DNA of 8,019 bases from Puniceicoccales bacterium (GTDB taxonomy: Bacteria > Verrucomicrobiota > Verrucomicrobiia > Opitutales > LL51): assembly GCA_031267435.1 (NCBI GenBank), contig JAIRZB010000033.1:1-8019 (forward strand), in the 5' to 3' direction. The notes below the pieces were generated by a model that ran no database searches, was not told where the DNA came from, and worked only from the letters and a program-made list of their open reading frames with translations. Of the stretch, positions 1-5,483 are shown in pieces (positions within the stretch are counted from its first letter, which is position 1; each line of letters begins with the position of its first letter). A program made the translations under genes and the position numbers.

Positions 1-49
1 GCCGGCACCCCGGGCAGGTGCCGGGGGTGCCGGCCGACCATGGGGCCTT

Positions 50-80
50 GCCCCGCCCGCGGCTTCGCCGCGGGCGGGGC
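50..80. repeat. Hairpin module P, copy in array A
   Basis: A perfect 14 bp stem (arm GCCCCGCCCGCGGC) closes a TTC loop. The exact reverse complement lies at 7798-7828, where the loop reads GAA. Confidence 0.95.
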
Positions 81-161
81 TTATTAAGTAATAAGCAAAA
101 GCAAGGGGAATCCTTCCCCTTGCATCCCCTTGCAAGGAACACAGTTCCTTGACCTGGGAAT

Positions 162-190
162 CCAGGCCCGCGGCGAAGCCGCGGGCCTGG
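162..190. repeat. Hairpin module P', variant of P
   Basis: A perfect 13 bp stem (arm CCAGGCCCGCGGC) closes a GAA loop. The inner nine pairs match module P, while the outer pairs differ completely in sequence and remain paired. A weaker hairpin, CCTGG (153-157) with CCAGG (162-166), would compete with it. Confidence 0.93.
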
Positions 191-203
191 ACAAAGGACC
201 GGT

Positions 204-242
204 GCGGCCACACCAAGCGAAACTTTCGCATGGTGTGGCCGC
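204..242. repeat. Hairpin module S, copy in array A
   Basis: Twelve outer pairs starting GCGGCC, one A-A mismatch (216/230) and five inner pairs close a 3-nt loop (222-224). Related copies lie at 7744-7782 and, cut by the window edge, at 8010-8019. The pair C211-G235 is A-T in the 7744 copy, a two-sided compensatory change. Confidence 0.92.
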
Positions 243-266
243 TGTACGTGGTCAAGGAGTCCGTGA

Positions 267-301
267 CTCCTTGCGGGAGTCCAGAGGGCAGAGCCCTCTG
301 G
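267..301. repeat. 35 bp inverted repeat, left copy (T arm plus hairpin U)
   Basis: This segment contains the right arm of hairpin T, a 7 bp spacer and hairpin U (arm CCAGAGGGC, loop AGA, at 281-301). It is the exact reverse complement of 7646-7680, about 7.3 kb away. The two copies bracket every gene in the window. Confidence 0.93.
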
Positions 302-315
302 TATAGTTTAATTGT

Positions 316-1356
316 TTAAATTGATTTAACCAATTTTTCGTTGGCTAAATTAATTTTTTCGCGACAAATTCGCGTAGCCTCCTGGCCTGCGATCGATGTC
401 GCCACCTTCATCGCGCTGCGTATGGCACGGTGTGTGCTTGATCCATGGGATTTCAATACCACGCCATTTAATCCCAACAAACTTGCCGCACCATAGGTTT
501 CTGGATTTAGGTACCCCTTTAAAGCTTTAAAAACGCCATTCGATAGCACAGCACCAAGCATTCTTATCGGATTTTTCATGAATTCTTGCTTTAAATATCC
601 CTTTAATTGTATGATCAACGATTCCAATGTTTTTAGTAAAATATTTCCCACGAAACCATCGCAAACTACCACATCCACGCCGCTACCAAAAATTTGAAAT
701 CCTTCGATTAGACCCACATAATTCATCAAATCGCCCATCTTTTTCAAAATTTCATGTGCCGTGAGCGTTGCCTCATTGCCCTTGCCCTCCTCCGTTCCGA
801 TGGTTAATAAACCCACTCTGGGTTTTTCAATTCCTAAAATACGCGAACAGTAATCGGTTCCCAAAATTGCATTGTGCATCATCTGCAGCGGCGTCGTATT
901 CGGATTTGCGCCCACATCGAGTAGAACAATATATCGATTGAATGTTGGAATAACCGTCGCCAACGCGGGACGTTCCACGCCTTCCATTGGACGCAATTTC
1001 AGAGTACTTCCCGCCATTAGACTTCCCGTATTACCACAGCTCAGCATGGCATCGGCTTTACCAAACTGTATGAGTTCGATTGCCCGAATAACGGAAGCAT
1101 CTTTTTTTGCCCGAAATGCCTGGAGTGGCTTTTCTTCCATCGCGATCACTTCGGAAGCATGTATAATTTCGACGCGCGAACGATCAAAATTTCTTTGGAC
1201 CTCGAGATTACTTTGAATCACATCCCGATCGCCCACCAAAATCACACGGCAATCTTCCTGATCGCCCAGGGCATCGATAACCCCGCTAATAACTTCACCC
1301 GGACCTAAATCGGCCCCCATGACATCAACGGCAATAACACGCGACGAGGCATCCAT
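316..1356 (-). CDS. plsX: Phosphate acyltransferase PlsX
   Basis: PlsX converts acyl-ACP and phosphate to acyl-phosphate, the acyl donor that PlsY uses to acylate glycerol-3-phosphate. It is a peripheral membrane enzyme that starts phospholipid synthesis. The 346-residue product has the usual family length and clear family motifs: AVDVMGADLGP near residues 9-19, SCGNTGSLMAGS near 106-117, ERPALATVIPT near 128-138 and VVCDGFVGNILLKTLES near 230-246. I chose the ATG at 1356, whose A is also the last base of the rpmF TGA (TGATG), which suggests translational coupling; a TTG one codon upstream is the alternative. rpmF-plsX is a classical pair, but the frequent next gene, fabH, is absent and the gene runs directly into hairpin array A. 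Confidence 0.97.
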   Translation of the reverse strand: MDASSRVIAVDVMGADLGPGEVISGVIDALGDQEDCRVILVGDRDVIQSNLEVQRNFDRSRVEIIHASEVIAMEEKPLQAFRAKKDASVIRAIELIQFGKADAMLSCGNTGSLMAGSTLKLRPMEGVERPALATVIPTFNRYIVLLDVGANPNTTPLQMMHNAILGTDYCSRILGIEKPRVGLLTIGTEEGKGNEATLTAHEILKKMGDLMNYVGLIEGFQIFGSGVDVVVCDGFVGNILLKTLESLIIQLKGYLKQEFMKNPIRMLGAVLSNGVFKALKGYLNPETYGAASLLGLNGVVLKSHGSSTHRAIRSAMKVATSIAGQEATRICREKINLANEKLVKSI

Positions 1357-1544
1357 CAAGGGTGTAATTTATTCTTCAAGTGCAATAATTGACGGCCGCG
1401 ATAGGTTCCCGTGGAGGGATCGACGTGATGCATCATAAACAATGATCCATCGGTACTCTTAGAGAACTGGGGAGCGATGAAACGATTAGCCCCTCGCCGC
1501 TTGCGGCTTCTCTGTTTTGACTGTTTTCTTTTCGGCTGTGCCAT
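1356..1544 (-). CDS. rpmF: 50S ribosomal protein bL32
   Basis: This is a small, very basic protein of 62 residues, at the top of the bL32 size range. It starts MAQPKRKQSKQRSRKRRG, matching the conserved MAxPKRK...RRR start of the family, which lies on the large subunit near the peptidyl-transferase region. I chose the ATG at 1544 because it gives this conserved N-terminus; an in-frame ATG eight codons upstream would add a hydrophobic leader untypical of the family. The product has no cysteine, so the four-Cys zinc ribbon of many bL32 proteins is missing and this is the zinc-independent form. The C-terminal part (HHVDPSTGTYRGRQLL) keeps the usual GxYxGR-like segment. It is cotranscribed with plsX through a 1-nt stop/start overlap. 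Confidence 0.93.
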   Translation of the reverse strand: MAQPKRKQSKQRSRKRRGANRFIAPQFSKSTDGSLFMMHHVDPSTGTYRGRQLLHLKNKLHP

Positions 1545-1609
1545 TTTGAATAAAAACTTCATGTCCATAAAAGGCGAAATATCTCCATCGTCAAGTTTTA
1601 AAAAAAATT

Positions 1610-1638
1610 ATTATAAAATAATACTTCTAGCATCGAAA
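1610..1638 (-). promoter_or_regulatory. Candidate sigma70-type promoter for rpmF-plsX
   Basis: On the minus strand, TTTCGA (1638-1633) is followed after 17 nt by a perfect TATAAT (1615-1610). The start point would fall near 1603, giving a leader of about 60 nt. The -35 box matches at only three of six positions. A rival is TTGACG (1594-1589) with TTTATG (1571-1566), 17 nt apart. Confidence 0.4.
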
Positions 1639-1686
1639 TACAACAACTTGTTCTCGTTGCTCCAAAATCTTACATGTATGCGCTTA

Positions 1687-1704
1687 GTGCTCTACGTTGA
1701 GCAC
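1687..1704. repeat. 18 bp inverted repeat
   Basis: GTGCTC and GAGCAC form a perfect 6 bp palindromic pair around the 6-nt spacer TACGTT. It lies upstream of both divergent genes and has no T run on either side, so an operator or a small RNA hairpin is more likely than a terminator. Function is unknown. Confidence 0.4.
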
Positions 1705-1860
1705 GGTTAAAGTTTTGATACCTCCTAAACATGGACTCAGAAGTCATAGAATGGAAATATTTTTTGTGAAGTGGAAGCAAATCGCTTGACAAGCTCAAAA
1801 AATGACACCGAGACTAAGCGGCATAGAGTTGGAGCAAACGACACGTTTAAAACCAAGGTA

Positions 1861-1889
1861 TTTGCTCTTCAGCAAAGGAATATTATAGT
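1861..1889 (+). promoter_or_regulatory. Weak candidate promoter for the kinase-like gene
   Basis: TTTGCT (1861-1866) is followed after 17 nt by TATAGT (1884-1889). The -10 box matches five of six positions, the -35 box only three. The leader would be about 95 nt. Confidence 0.25.
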
Positions 1890-1990
1890 GCTTGCAGAAC
1901 TCCATTTTATAGCTTATCCATTAAATCGTTTAAAAAATGGAAAAACTTTCTTGATAAGCATTCATTTTCGCCTATGGATGTTCAAATATT

Positions 1991-3253
1991 GTGACTAAAA
2001 ACCAATTATTCCGTAAAGGGAAATGGCCAATTGCTTCGATTATTTTTGGAGTTTTGCTATCAAACTTAAGTGCGACAGCTCCTGCGGATGATCCACCGAC
2101 CATTCTTATACTCGATCCTGAAAATTGTATTCTGAAATCTACCAATGCTTCCATAGGAGAGAGGAAATTTATTGCCAATATTTTTAACCCTCTTCCTCGA
2201 AAATCATTGGCATCGAGTACGATACAAGTGGATGAATTGATTGGCGAAGGACAATACGGTAGAGTCTACAAAGCTTTTGCAAATGGACAATGCGTAGCCG
2301 TAAAACAGCCCAAAAAAGGAAAATCCGTTGAACGGGAATTTAAACAAGCCCAAAACGTTGTTACAGCTATATATGAAGCAGCACGAGAGAATCGACAATA
2401 TTCCAAGTCAACGATGCCTCCAGGATTAATGATACAACATTTCAAGTCAATGACACAACGTTTCAAGTATATCATACTTCCCTATTATATAACTAGCGAT
2501 GGCAGTCTTGTTGAAAGGCGAGTAAATGGCGACAACCTCTACCATATAATTAAGTATGGAATAGAACCCTACCCTAATGGGGAACCCAATAATAATGGAG
2601 AGGCCATCCGACGTGCAGTGTCTTTCTTTATGACGCTCGCAGTCATCCACGCACTGAATATTGTTTGTGGCGATCTAAACCCCGGGAACATCGTTATAGA
2701 AAACAATCCTTCCGAAAATCATCCCTGTTGTTTCATTGATTGGGATATGTCACAAATAACCGGAAAACCTCTCTGGGCTGGCTTTCTCAATCAACCCGAG
2801 TGCCTGCCTCCCGAATACCAAGAGGCAAGTGAAAGGTTTTTAAATTATCAGAAACAACTTGATAAAATGCGTTCTGAGTGTATGATAATCCAAACGCAAC
2901 TGCAAAATCTATGCCTGGAAATGGATAAAAAACAAGAACTTGAAGCCAGGCGAACAATACTCCAACAAAATGCACAAGCAGTACAGGCTCATCTGGAATC
3001 AATTCGTTATCCCGATGCGCATCCCTCCTTTGATATATACCGAGCCATTTCTATTTTTAAGCTTTTATTATTTGGAAGATCTCAGCAAGCAGACATGTAC
3101 GAACCACCTGTTTCGCAACGGATTGATGAGATCTTGAAGGGAATGGCGAATCCTGATCCTGAACAACGCCTTTCCGCGAAAAAAATCGCCGCAAAATTAC
3201 AGCTCATTTATTTCGAATATTTCGTTAAACGTAAAACACCTTGTCAAGCATGA
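1991..3253 (+). CDS. Exported eukaryotic-like protein kinase with coiled-coil insertion
   Basis: The 420-residue product has a basic N-terminus (KNQLFRKGKW), a hydrophobic stretch (residues 13-28) and a possible cleavage site after SATA (about residue 30), so it looks Sec-exported. A Hanks-type kinase domain follows: glycine loop GEGQYGRV (85-92), VAVK with Lys105, catalytic loop CGDLNPGN (Asp228, Asn233), DWD in place of DFG (250-252) and an APE-like PPE (273-275). Next comes an insertion of about 60 residues (277-338) rich in E, K, Q and L with coiled-coil character. The helix-F Asp348 (SFDIYRAISIFKLLLFG) and the NPDPEQR motif with Arg393 close the domain. Lys, catalytic Asp and metal-binding Asp are all present, so activity is plausible. 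The GTG at 1991 is the only reasonable start, as an in-frame stop lies at 1955. There is no clear ribosome site. The gene is convergent with the OTU-like gene. Substrate and location are unknown; a host-directed effector is possible. Confidence 0.85.
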   Translation: MTKNQLFRKGKWPIASIIFGVLLSNLSATAPADDPPTILILDPENCILKSTNASIGERKFIANIFNPLPRKSLASSTIQVDELIGEGQYGRVYKAFANGQCVAVKQPKKGKSVEREFKQAQNVVTAIYEAARENRQYSKSTMPPGLMIQHFKSMTQRFKYIILPYYITSDGSLVERRVNGDNLYHIIKYGIEPYPNGEPNNNGEAIRRAVSFFMTLAVIHALNIVCGDLNPGNIVIENNPSENHPCCFIDWDMSQITGKPLWAGFLNQPECLPPEYQEASERFLNYQKQLDKMRSECMIIQTQLQNLCLEMDKKQELEARRTILQQNAQAVQAHLESIRYPDAHPSFDIYRAISIFKLLLFGRSQQADMYEPPVSQRIDEILKGMANPDPEQRLSAKKIAAKLQLIYFEYFVKRKTPCQA

Positions 3254-3400
3254 GAATTTGTATTCAGACAAACAGCTGCAATTTTCAACTTTCGCCACTG
3301 CACCCATTATTTTTTGCGCATTAGGAAAAATCACCTAATAGGTTCAAAAGCGATGCCAGAAGTAGATGACGTAAGAATGAACAAGCATGTCTAGGTGTTT

Positions 3401-3425
3401 AATGTTTCTCCATAATGTTCTCCAT
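3401..3425. repeat. Short tandem repeat in the convergent intergenic region
   Basis: AATGTTTCTCCAT is followed directly by AATGTTCTCCAT, identical apart from one missing T. It lies between the 3' ends of the kinase-like and OTU-like genes. No function can be assigned. Confidence 0.6.
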
Positions 3426-3461
3426 GAATTTGCCAATGCTTTATTTCATCTGCGAGTGACC

Positions 3462-4280
3462 CTAGGTATTGGTCCATGCCTCGACAAGAAAATAAACTTT
3501 GTGCTTTCCTTGACTTTCATGGATTTCCGAGCTTATTTTTTCTTGGATTGCCGCAGCCCATCGCCCCCTATCGACATCGTAGTATGCCCAAATCGTTGCT
3601 TTGTCATCCGCCTCCTTATAAATTTCACTAATTGAATCCGAATGGAATATTTCACCATCTTTGGCACAAATATCATAGCCACGATTTTTATCGGAGGTGG
3701 AAAGGATTATATCACATTTCAAGGCATATGCAATAAGGGAAAACACAGCCGTATCCGGTAATTCATTGCTATCGAACATGCGCATAATTTCTTGGGGTGT
3801 CTGATTCCAACCCATCTCCGGAGCACATTTTATAATAAGGAGCTGAAGAGCTCTGATCTCATGCACAGAAATGAACCTATCGTCCAACATAACTCCGCGC
3901 AATATAGCCCATAGGACGCTATTGCCATCAACGGGAACATCGTAGAGCATGCGATTAATCTTTTGCATAGATTTTGGTGTATGTATTAGCTTCGACCGTA
4001 TGACACGCAAATACCGACCGGGAGGTAGCTTTCCCTCAGACCCCTCGAGATCTTTTTCTTCCTCGGGTTTTTGAGGAATATTTTGAGGCACATTTTGAGG
4101 CACATCTTGAGAAATACTTTGAGGCGCAGCTGCAGGTAATGCATCGTGCTGTACCACAACTTTTGTGGTATCGTTCTTTTGATGTAGTTCAATAATTTGC
4201 AGTGATAATACGCACATGGCAAATACCATCAATGAAATGGCAATTAGCCAAAACCAAATATTCTCTTTATTTTTTTCCAT
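3462..4280 (-). CDS. Membrane-anchored protein with OTU-protease-like domain, probably lacking the catalytic Cys
   Basis: The 272-residue product starts with a short charged segment and one transmembrane helix (about residues 9-31), predicting a signal-anchored protein with its bulk outside the cytoplasm. A Pro/Gln linker follows, containing five four-residue repeats ending in Q (about 51-70). The globular part (about 88-250) begins DVPVDGNSVLWAILRG (114-129), which resembles the DGNC(L/F)xxA active-site motif of OTU-family deubiquitinases with Ser121 at the Cys position. The segment LPDTAVFSLIAYALKCDIILS (175-195) resembles the conserved helix-strand of OTU domains, and IWAYYDVDRGRWAAAI sits where the catalytic His is expected but has none. 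The fold call is pattern-based; the protein could instead belong to an unnamed family. It has its own promoter and is convergent with the kinase-like gene. Confidence 0.8.
   Translation of the reverse strand: MEKNKENIWFWLIAISLMVFAMCVLSLQIIELHQKNDTTKVVVQHDALPAAAPQSISQDVPQNVPQNIPQKPEEEKDLEGSEGKLPPGRYLRVIRSKLIHTPKSMQKINRMLYDVPVDGNSVLWAILRGVMLDDRFISVHEIRALQLLIIKCAPEMGWNQTPQEIMRMFDSNELPDTAVFSLIAYALKCDIILSTSDKNRGYDICAKDGEIFHSDSISEIYKEADDKATIWAYYDVDRGRWAAAIQEKISSEIHESQGKHKVYFLVEAWTNT
4071..4130 (-). repeat. Five 12 bp tandem repeats inside the OTU-like gene
   Basis: Five consecutive 12-nt units on the plus strand begin TTGAG (starts 4071, 4083, 4095, 4107, 4119). On the coding strand they encode AAPQ, SISQ, DVPQ, NVPQ and NIPQ. 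The linker can change length in steps of four residues without a frameshift. Confidence 0.9.
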
Positions 4281-4295
4281 CTTTATTTTCGATGG

Positions 4296-4323
4296 ACTAT
4301 AGCGTCGAACCGATTTTTTTCAA
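4296..4323 (-). promoter_or_regulatory. Sigma70-like promoter of the OTU-like gene
   Basis: On the minus strand, TTGAAA (4323-4318) is separated by 16 nt from TATAGT (4301-4296); both boxes match at five of six positions. Transcription would start near 4289, only about nine bases before the ATG at 4280, giving an almost leaderless message. Confidence 0.55.
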
Positions 4324-4449
4324 GAAAAACATTTTAAAGATATCAAAATAAAAACAGTTATTTTACTGAATACGCATGTAGCATAAAACATTCGCAATTA
4401 TTTCCTCGGCAAATAACAAATGATTCAAATACCATTCAAATCGTAAATT

Positions 4450-4569
4450 TTAATCATTAGGAACCAATAGTTGCATTAAAAAACATTGGCGAATTCGATA
4501 ATTTTCATAGCCGAAGGTAAACAATAATCCGGCAATAAAGGTTAGCAGAAAATGGACAAATTTCTTCAT
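4450..4569 (-). CDS. Small membrane or secreted peptide, 39 aa
   Basis: An ATG-initiated frame of 39 codons ends in TAA. It begins MKKFVHFLLTFIAGLLFTFG: a Lys-Lys start followed by about 16 hydrophobic residues, typical of a small membrane protein or an uncleaved signal-type peptide. A polar tail (YENYRIRQC) and a short hydrophobic end (FLMQLLVPND) follow. It has a good promoter 43 nt upstream, no clear Shine-Dalgarno motif (as for the other genes here), and sits between the divergent rplY and OTU-like genes. I do not recognise the family. It could be a real small protein or the remnant of a longer gene. Confidence 0.5.
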   Translation of the reverse strand: MKKFVHFLLTFIAGLLFTFGYENYRIRQCFLMQLLVPND

Positions 4570-4618
4570 CGACCAAAATACGAATTAAATAATGGAATGA
4601 ATGAGTTTCGAGCCAATG

Positions 4619-4647
4619 ATTTTATTTTTACCTTGCAATCTTTTCAA
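4619..4647 (-). promoter_or_regulatory. Sigma70-like promoter for the small membrane peptide
   Basis: On the minus strand, TTGAAA (4647-4642) and TAAAAT (4624-4619) are separated by exactly 17 nt; each matches consensus at five of six positions. It points away from rplY, toward the 39-codon frame, with a leader of about 43 nt. Confidence 0.5.
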
Positions 4648-4669
4648 TTCCATTAGTCGTTAATTCCGT

Positions 4670-5275
4670 ATGAAGCAATTGCAACTTTCATTCGCAAGCC
4701 GTACGGAAAAAGGCCGACATCCGGCATTGAGATTGCGGAAGACAGGGCGTATTCCATCTGTCATTTACGGCAAATCGGGATCCTTTCCGGTGAGCATCGA
4801 TGATGTGGAATTCCGTATGTTGATGCGGCAAAAGGGTGATGCGGCGGCTACAATTCAACTCTCCAGCACTGAAAAGACGGTTCTCACTATCATTACCGAA
4901 GTTCAGCGCAATACGATTACCGATCGTTTCATGCACGTCGATTTTCAAGAAATTTCGAACGGCGAAATATTTACGACGACCGTTCCGGTACACGTTAAAG
5001 GCGAAGCCTACGGTGTCAAAAATGAAAAGGCAATGCTAGAAGTTGTACGCCATAAAGTTGCGGTACGCTGCCTACCGGAGCATCTCATCGAAGCCATTGA
5101 AATTGATGTTACCGATCTTCACGCGGGCCAAAGCATCCACATTAGAGATTTACACCAATTTGAAGGCGTCGAGTATGTCGGCGATCCGAAGGGCATCGTT
5201 ATTGCCTGCGTTGGCGAAGAAGCGGAAGCCGGTACAGGGGAAAATGAGGAAACAACCACTTCGAATAAAAAGTAG
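4670..5275 (+). CDS. rplY: 50S ribosomal protein bL25, long (Ctc/TL5) form
   Basis: bL25 binds 5S rRNA in the large-subunit central protuberance; the two-domain form is known as Ctc or TL5. The 201-residue product shows the N-terminal 5S-binding domain with the signature RKTGRIPSVIYGK (23-35) and the later MHVDFQEI segment. The C-terminal beta domain begins around residue 100 (TTVPVHVKGEAYGVK) and includes CLPEHLIEAIEIDVTDLHAGQSIHI. A short acidic and Thr-rich tail (about 183-201) ends the protein. Length fits the family. No Shine-Dalgarno motif precedes the ATG. A 208 bp gap with its own promoter candidates separates it from pth, so the two may be separate units. rplY next to pth is a widespread arrangement in bacteria. 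Confidence 0.96.
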   Translation: MKQLQLSFASRTEKGRHPALRLRKTGRIPSVIYGKSGSFPVSIDDVEFRMLMRQKGDAAATIQLSSTEKTVLTIITEVQRNTITDRFMHVDFQEISNGEIFTTTVPVHVKGEAYGVKNEKAMLEVVRHKVAVRCLPEHLIEAIEIDVTDLHAGQSIHIRDLHQFEGVEYVGDPKGIVIACVGEEAEAGTGENEETTTSNKK

Positions 5276-5363
5276 TAGTCCGGCCATTCATTGATAGGAA
5301 TCGCAATCCATTGTAGTTTTGGGGAGTTGGTCCTTTATTTTCGCTCTAATTTTTAGTAAAAAA

Positions 5364-5409
5364 TTGATTATGGGAGAAATTCGGAATATGTTTCGAGGAG
5401 TAGTATAAT
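5364..5409 (+). promoter_or_regulatory. Candidate promoter region for pth-rpsF-ssb-rplI
   Basis: Two overlapping possibilities exist in the rplY-pth gap. TTGATT (5364-5369) lies 17 nt before TATGTT (5387-5392), four of six matches each. A perfect TATAAT sits at 5404-5409 but its -35 region (TTCGGA or TCGGAA) is poor. Either would give a leader of roughly 70-85 nt. Confidence 0.4.
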
Positions 5410-5483
5410 TAATCGGTTTGGAGATTTTGGGTTATATTTAATTTTCGTTGTTTTTTCATTGATTATTTTCAAAATCGCAGTTT

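Larger units (their letters stand above)
1..302. repeat. Hairpin array A (mosaic GC-rich palindromes)
   Basis: This stretch is almost entirely made of adjacent perfect or near-perfect palindromes. In order they are: L1 at 1-34 (11 bp stem, one mismatch, 3 bp, AGGT loop), P at 50-80, Q at 102-122 (arm CAAGGGGAA, loop TCC), R at 133-151 (arm CAAGGAAC, loop ACA), P' at 162-190, S at 204-242, T at 253-273 (arm CAAGGAGTC, loop CGT) and U at 281-301. Most loops are 3 nt. Q, R and T share the base CAAGG/CCTTG but have different apices. No protein-coding signal is visible. The array ends 14 bp from the plsX stop codon, so it would form the 3' end of a plsX transcript, yet no hairpin is followed by a T run. 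The array may continue beyond the left edge. Confidence 0.93.
1545..1990. other. Intergenic region between divergent rpmF and kinase gene
   Basis: This 446 bp AT-rich stretch holds no gene I can support. It contains a candidate rpmF promoter (minus strand, around 1610-1638), an 18 bp inverted repeat (1687-1704) and a weak candidate promoter for the kinase-like gene (around 1861-1889). A 75-codon GTG-initiated reading frame at 1771-1998 has no ribosome binding site and no recognisable sequence. Confidence 0.6.

Noticed and set aside
281..301. Hairpin U as a Rho-independent terminator of plsX
   Set aside because: The stem is strong, but on the minus strand it is followed by GC-rich sequence with no T run; the same hairpin recurs elsewhere as a repeat module.
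1..302. CRISPR array
   Set aside because: The palindromes differ in sequence and spacing; there is no regular repeat-spacer pattern and no cas gene.
872..1216. 114-codon plus-strand frame inside plsX
   Set aside because: It is antisense to conserved PlsX motifs and has no recognisable sequence.
1357..1359. TTG as the plsX start
   Set aside because: It is directly followed by an ATG that shares a base with the rpmF stop, which is the more usual coupled start.
1786..1791. TTGACA as the -35 box of a kinase promoter
   Set aside because: No acceptable -10 box lies 16-18 nt downstream (best is GAGACT).
1771..1998. 75-codon frame upstream of the kinase gene
   Set aside because: It starts with GTG, has no ribosome binding site, no recognisable domain and an ordinary AT-rich composition; it overlaps the kinase start by 8 bp.
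3320..3339. Hairpin ATTAGG/CCTAAT between the convergent genes as a bidirectional terminator
   Set aside because: The stem is only 6 bp and AT-rich, with no T run on either strand directly after it.
3387..3635. 82-codon plus-strand frame over the 3' end of the OTU-like gene
   Set aside because: It is mostly antisense to the OTU-like gene and has no independent support.
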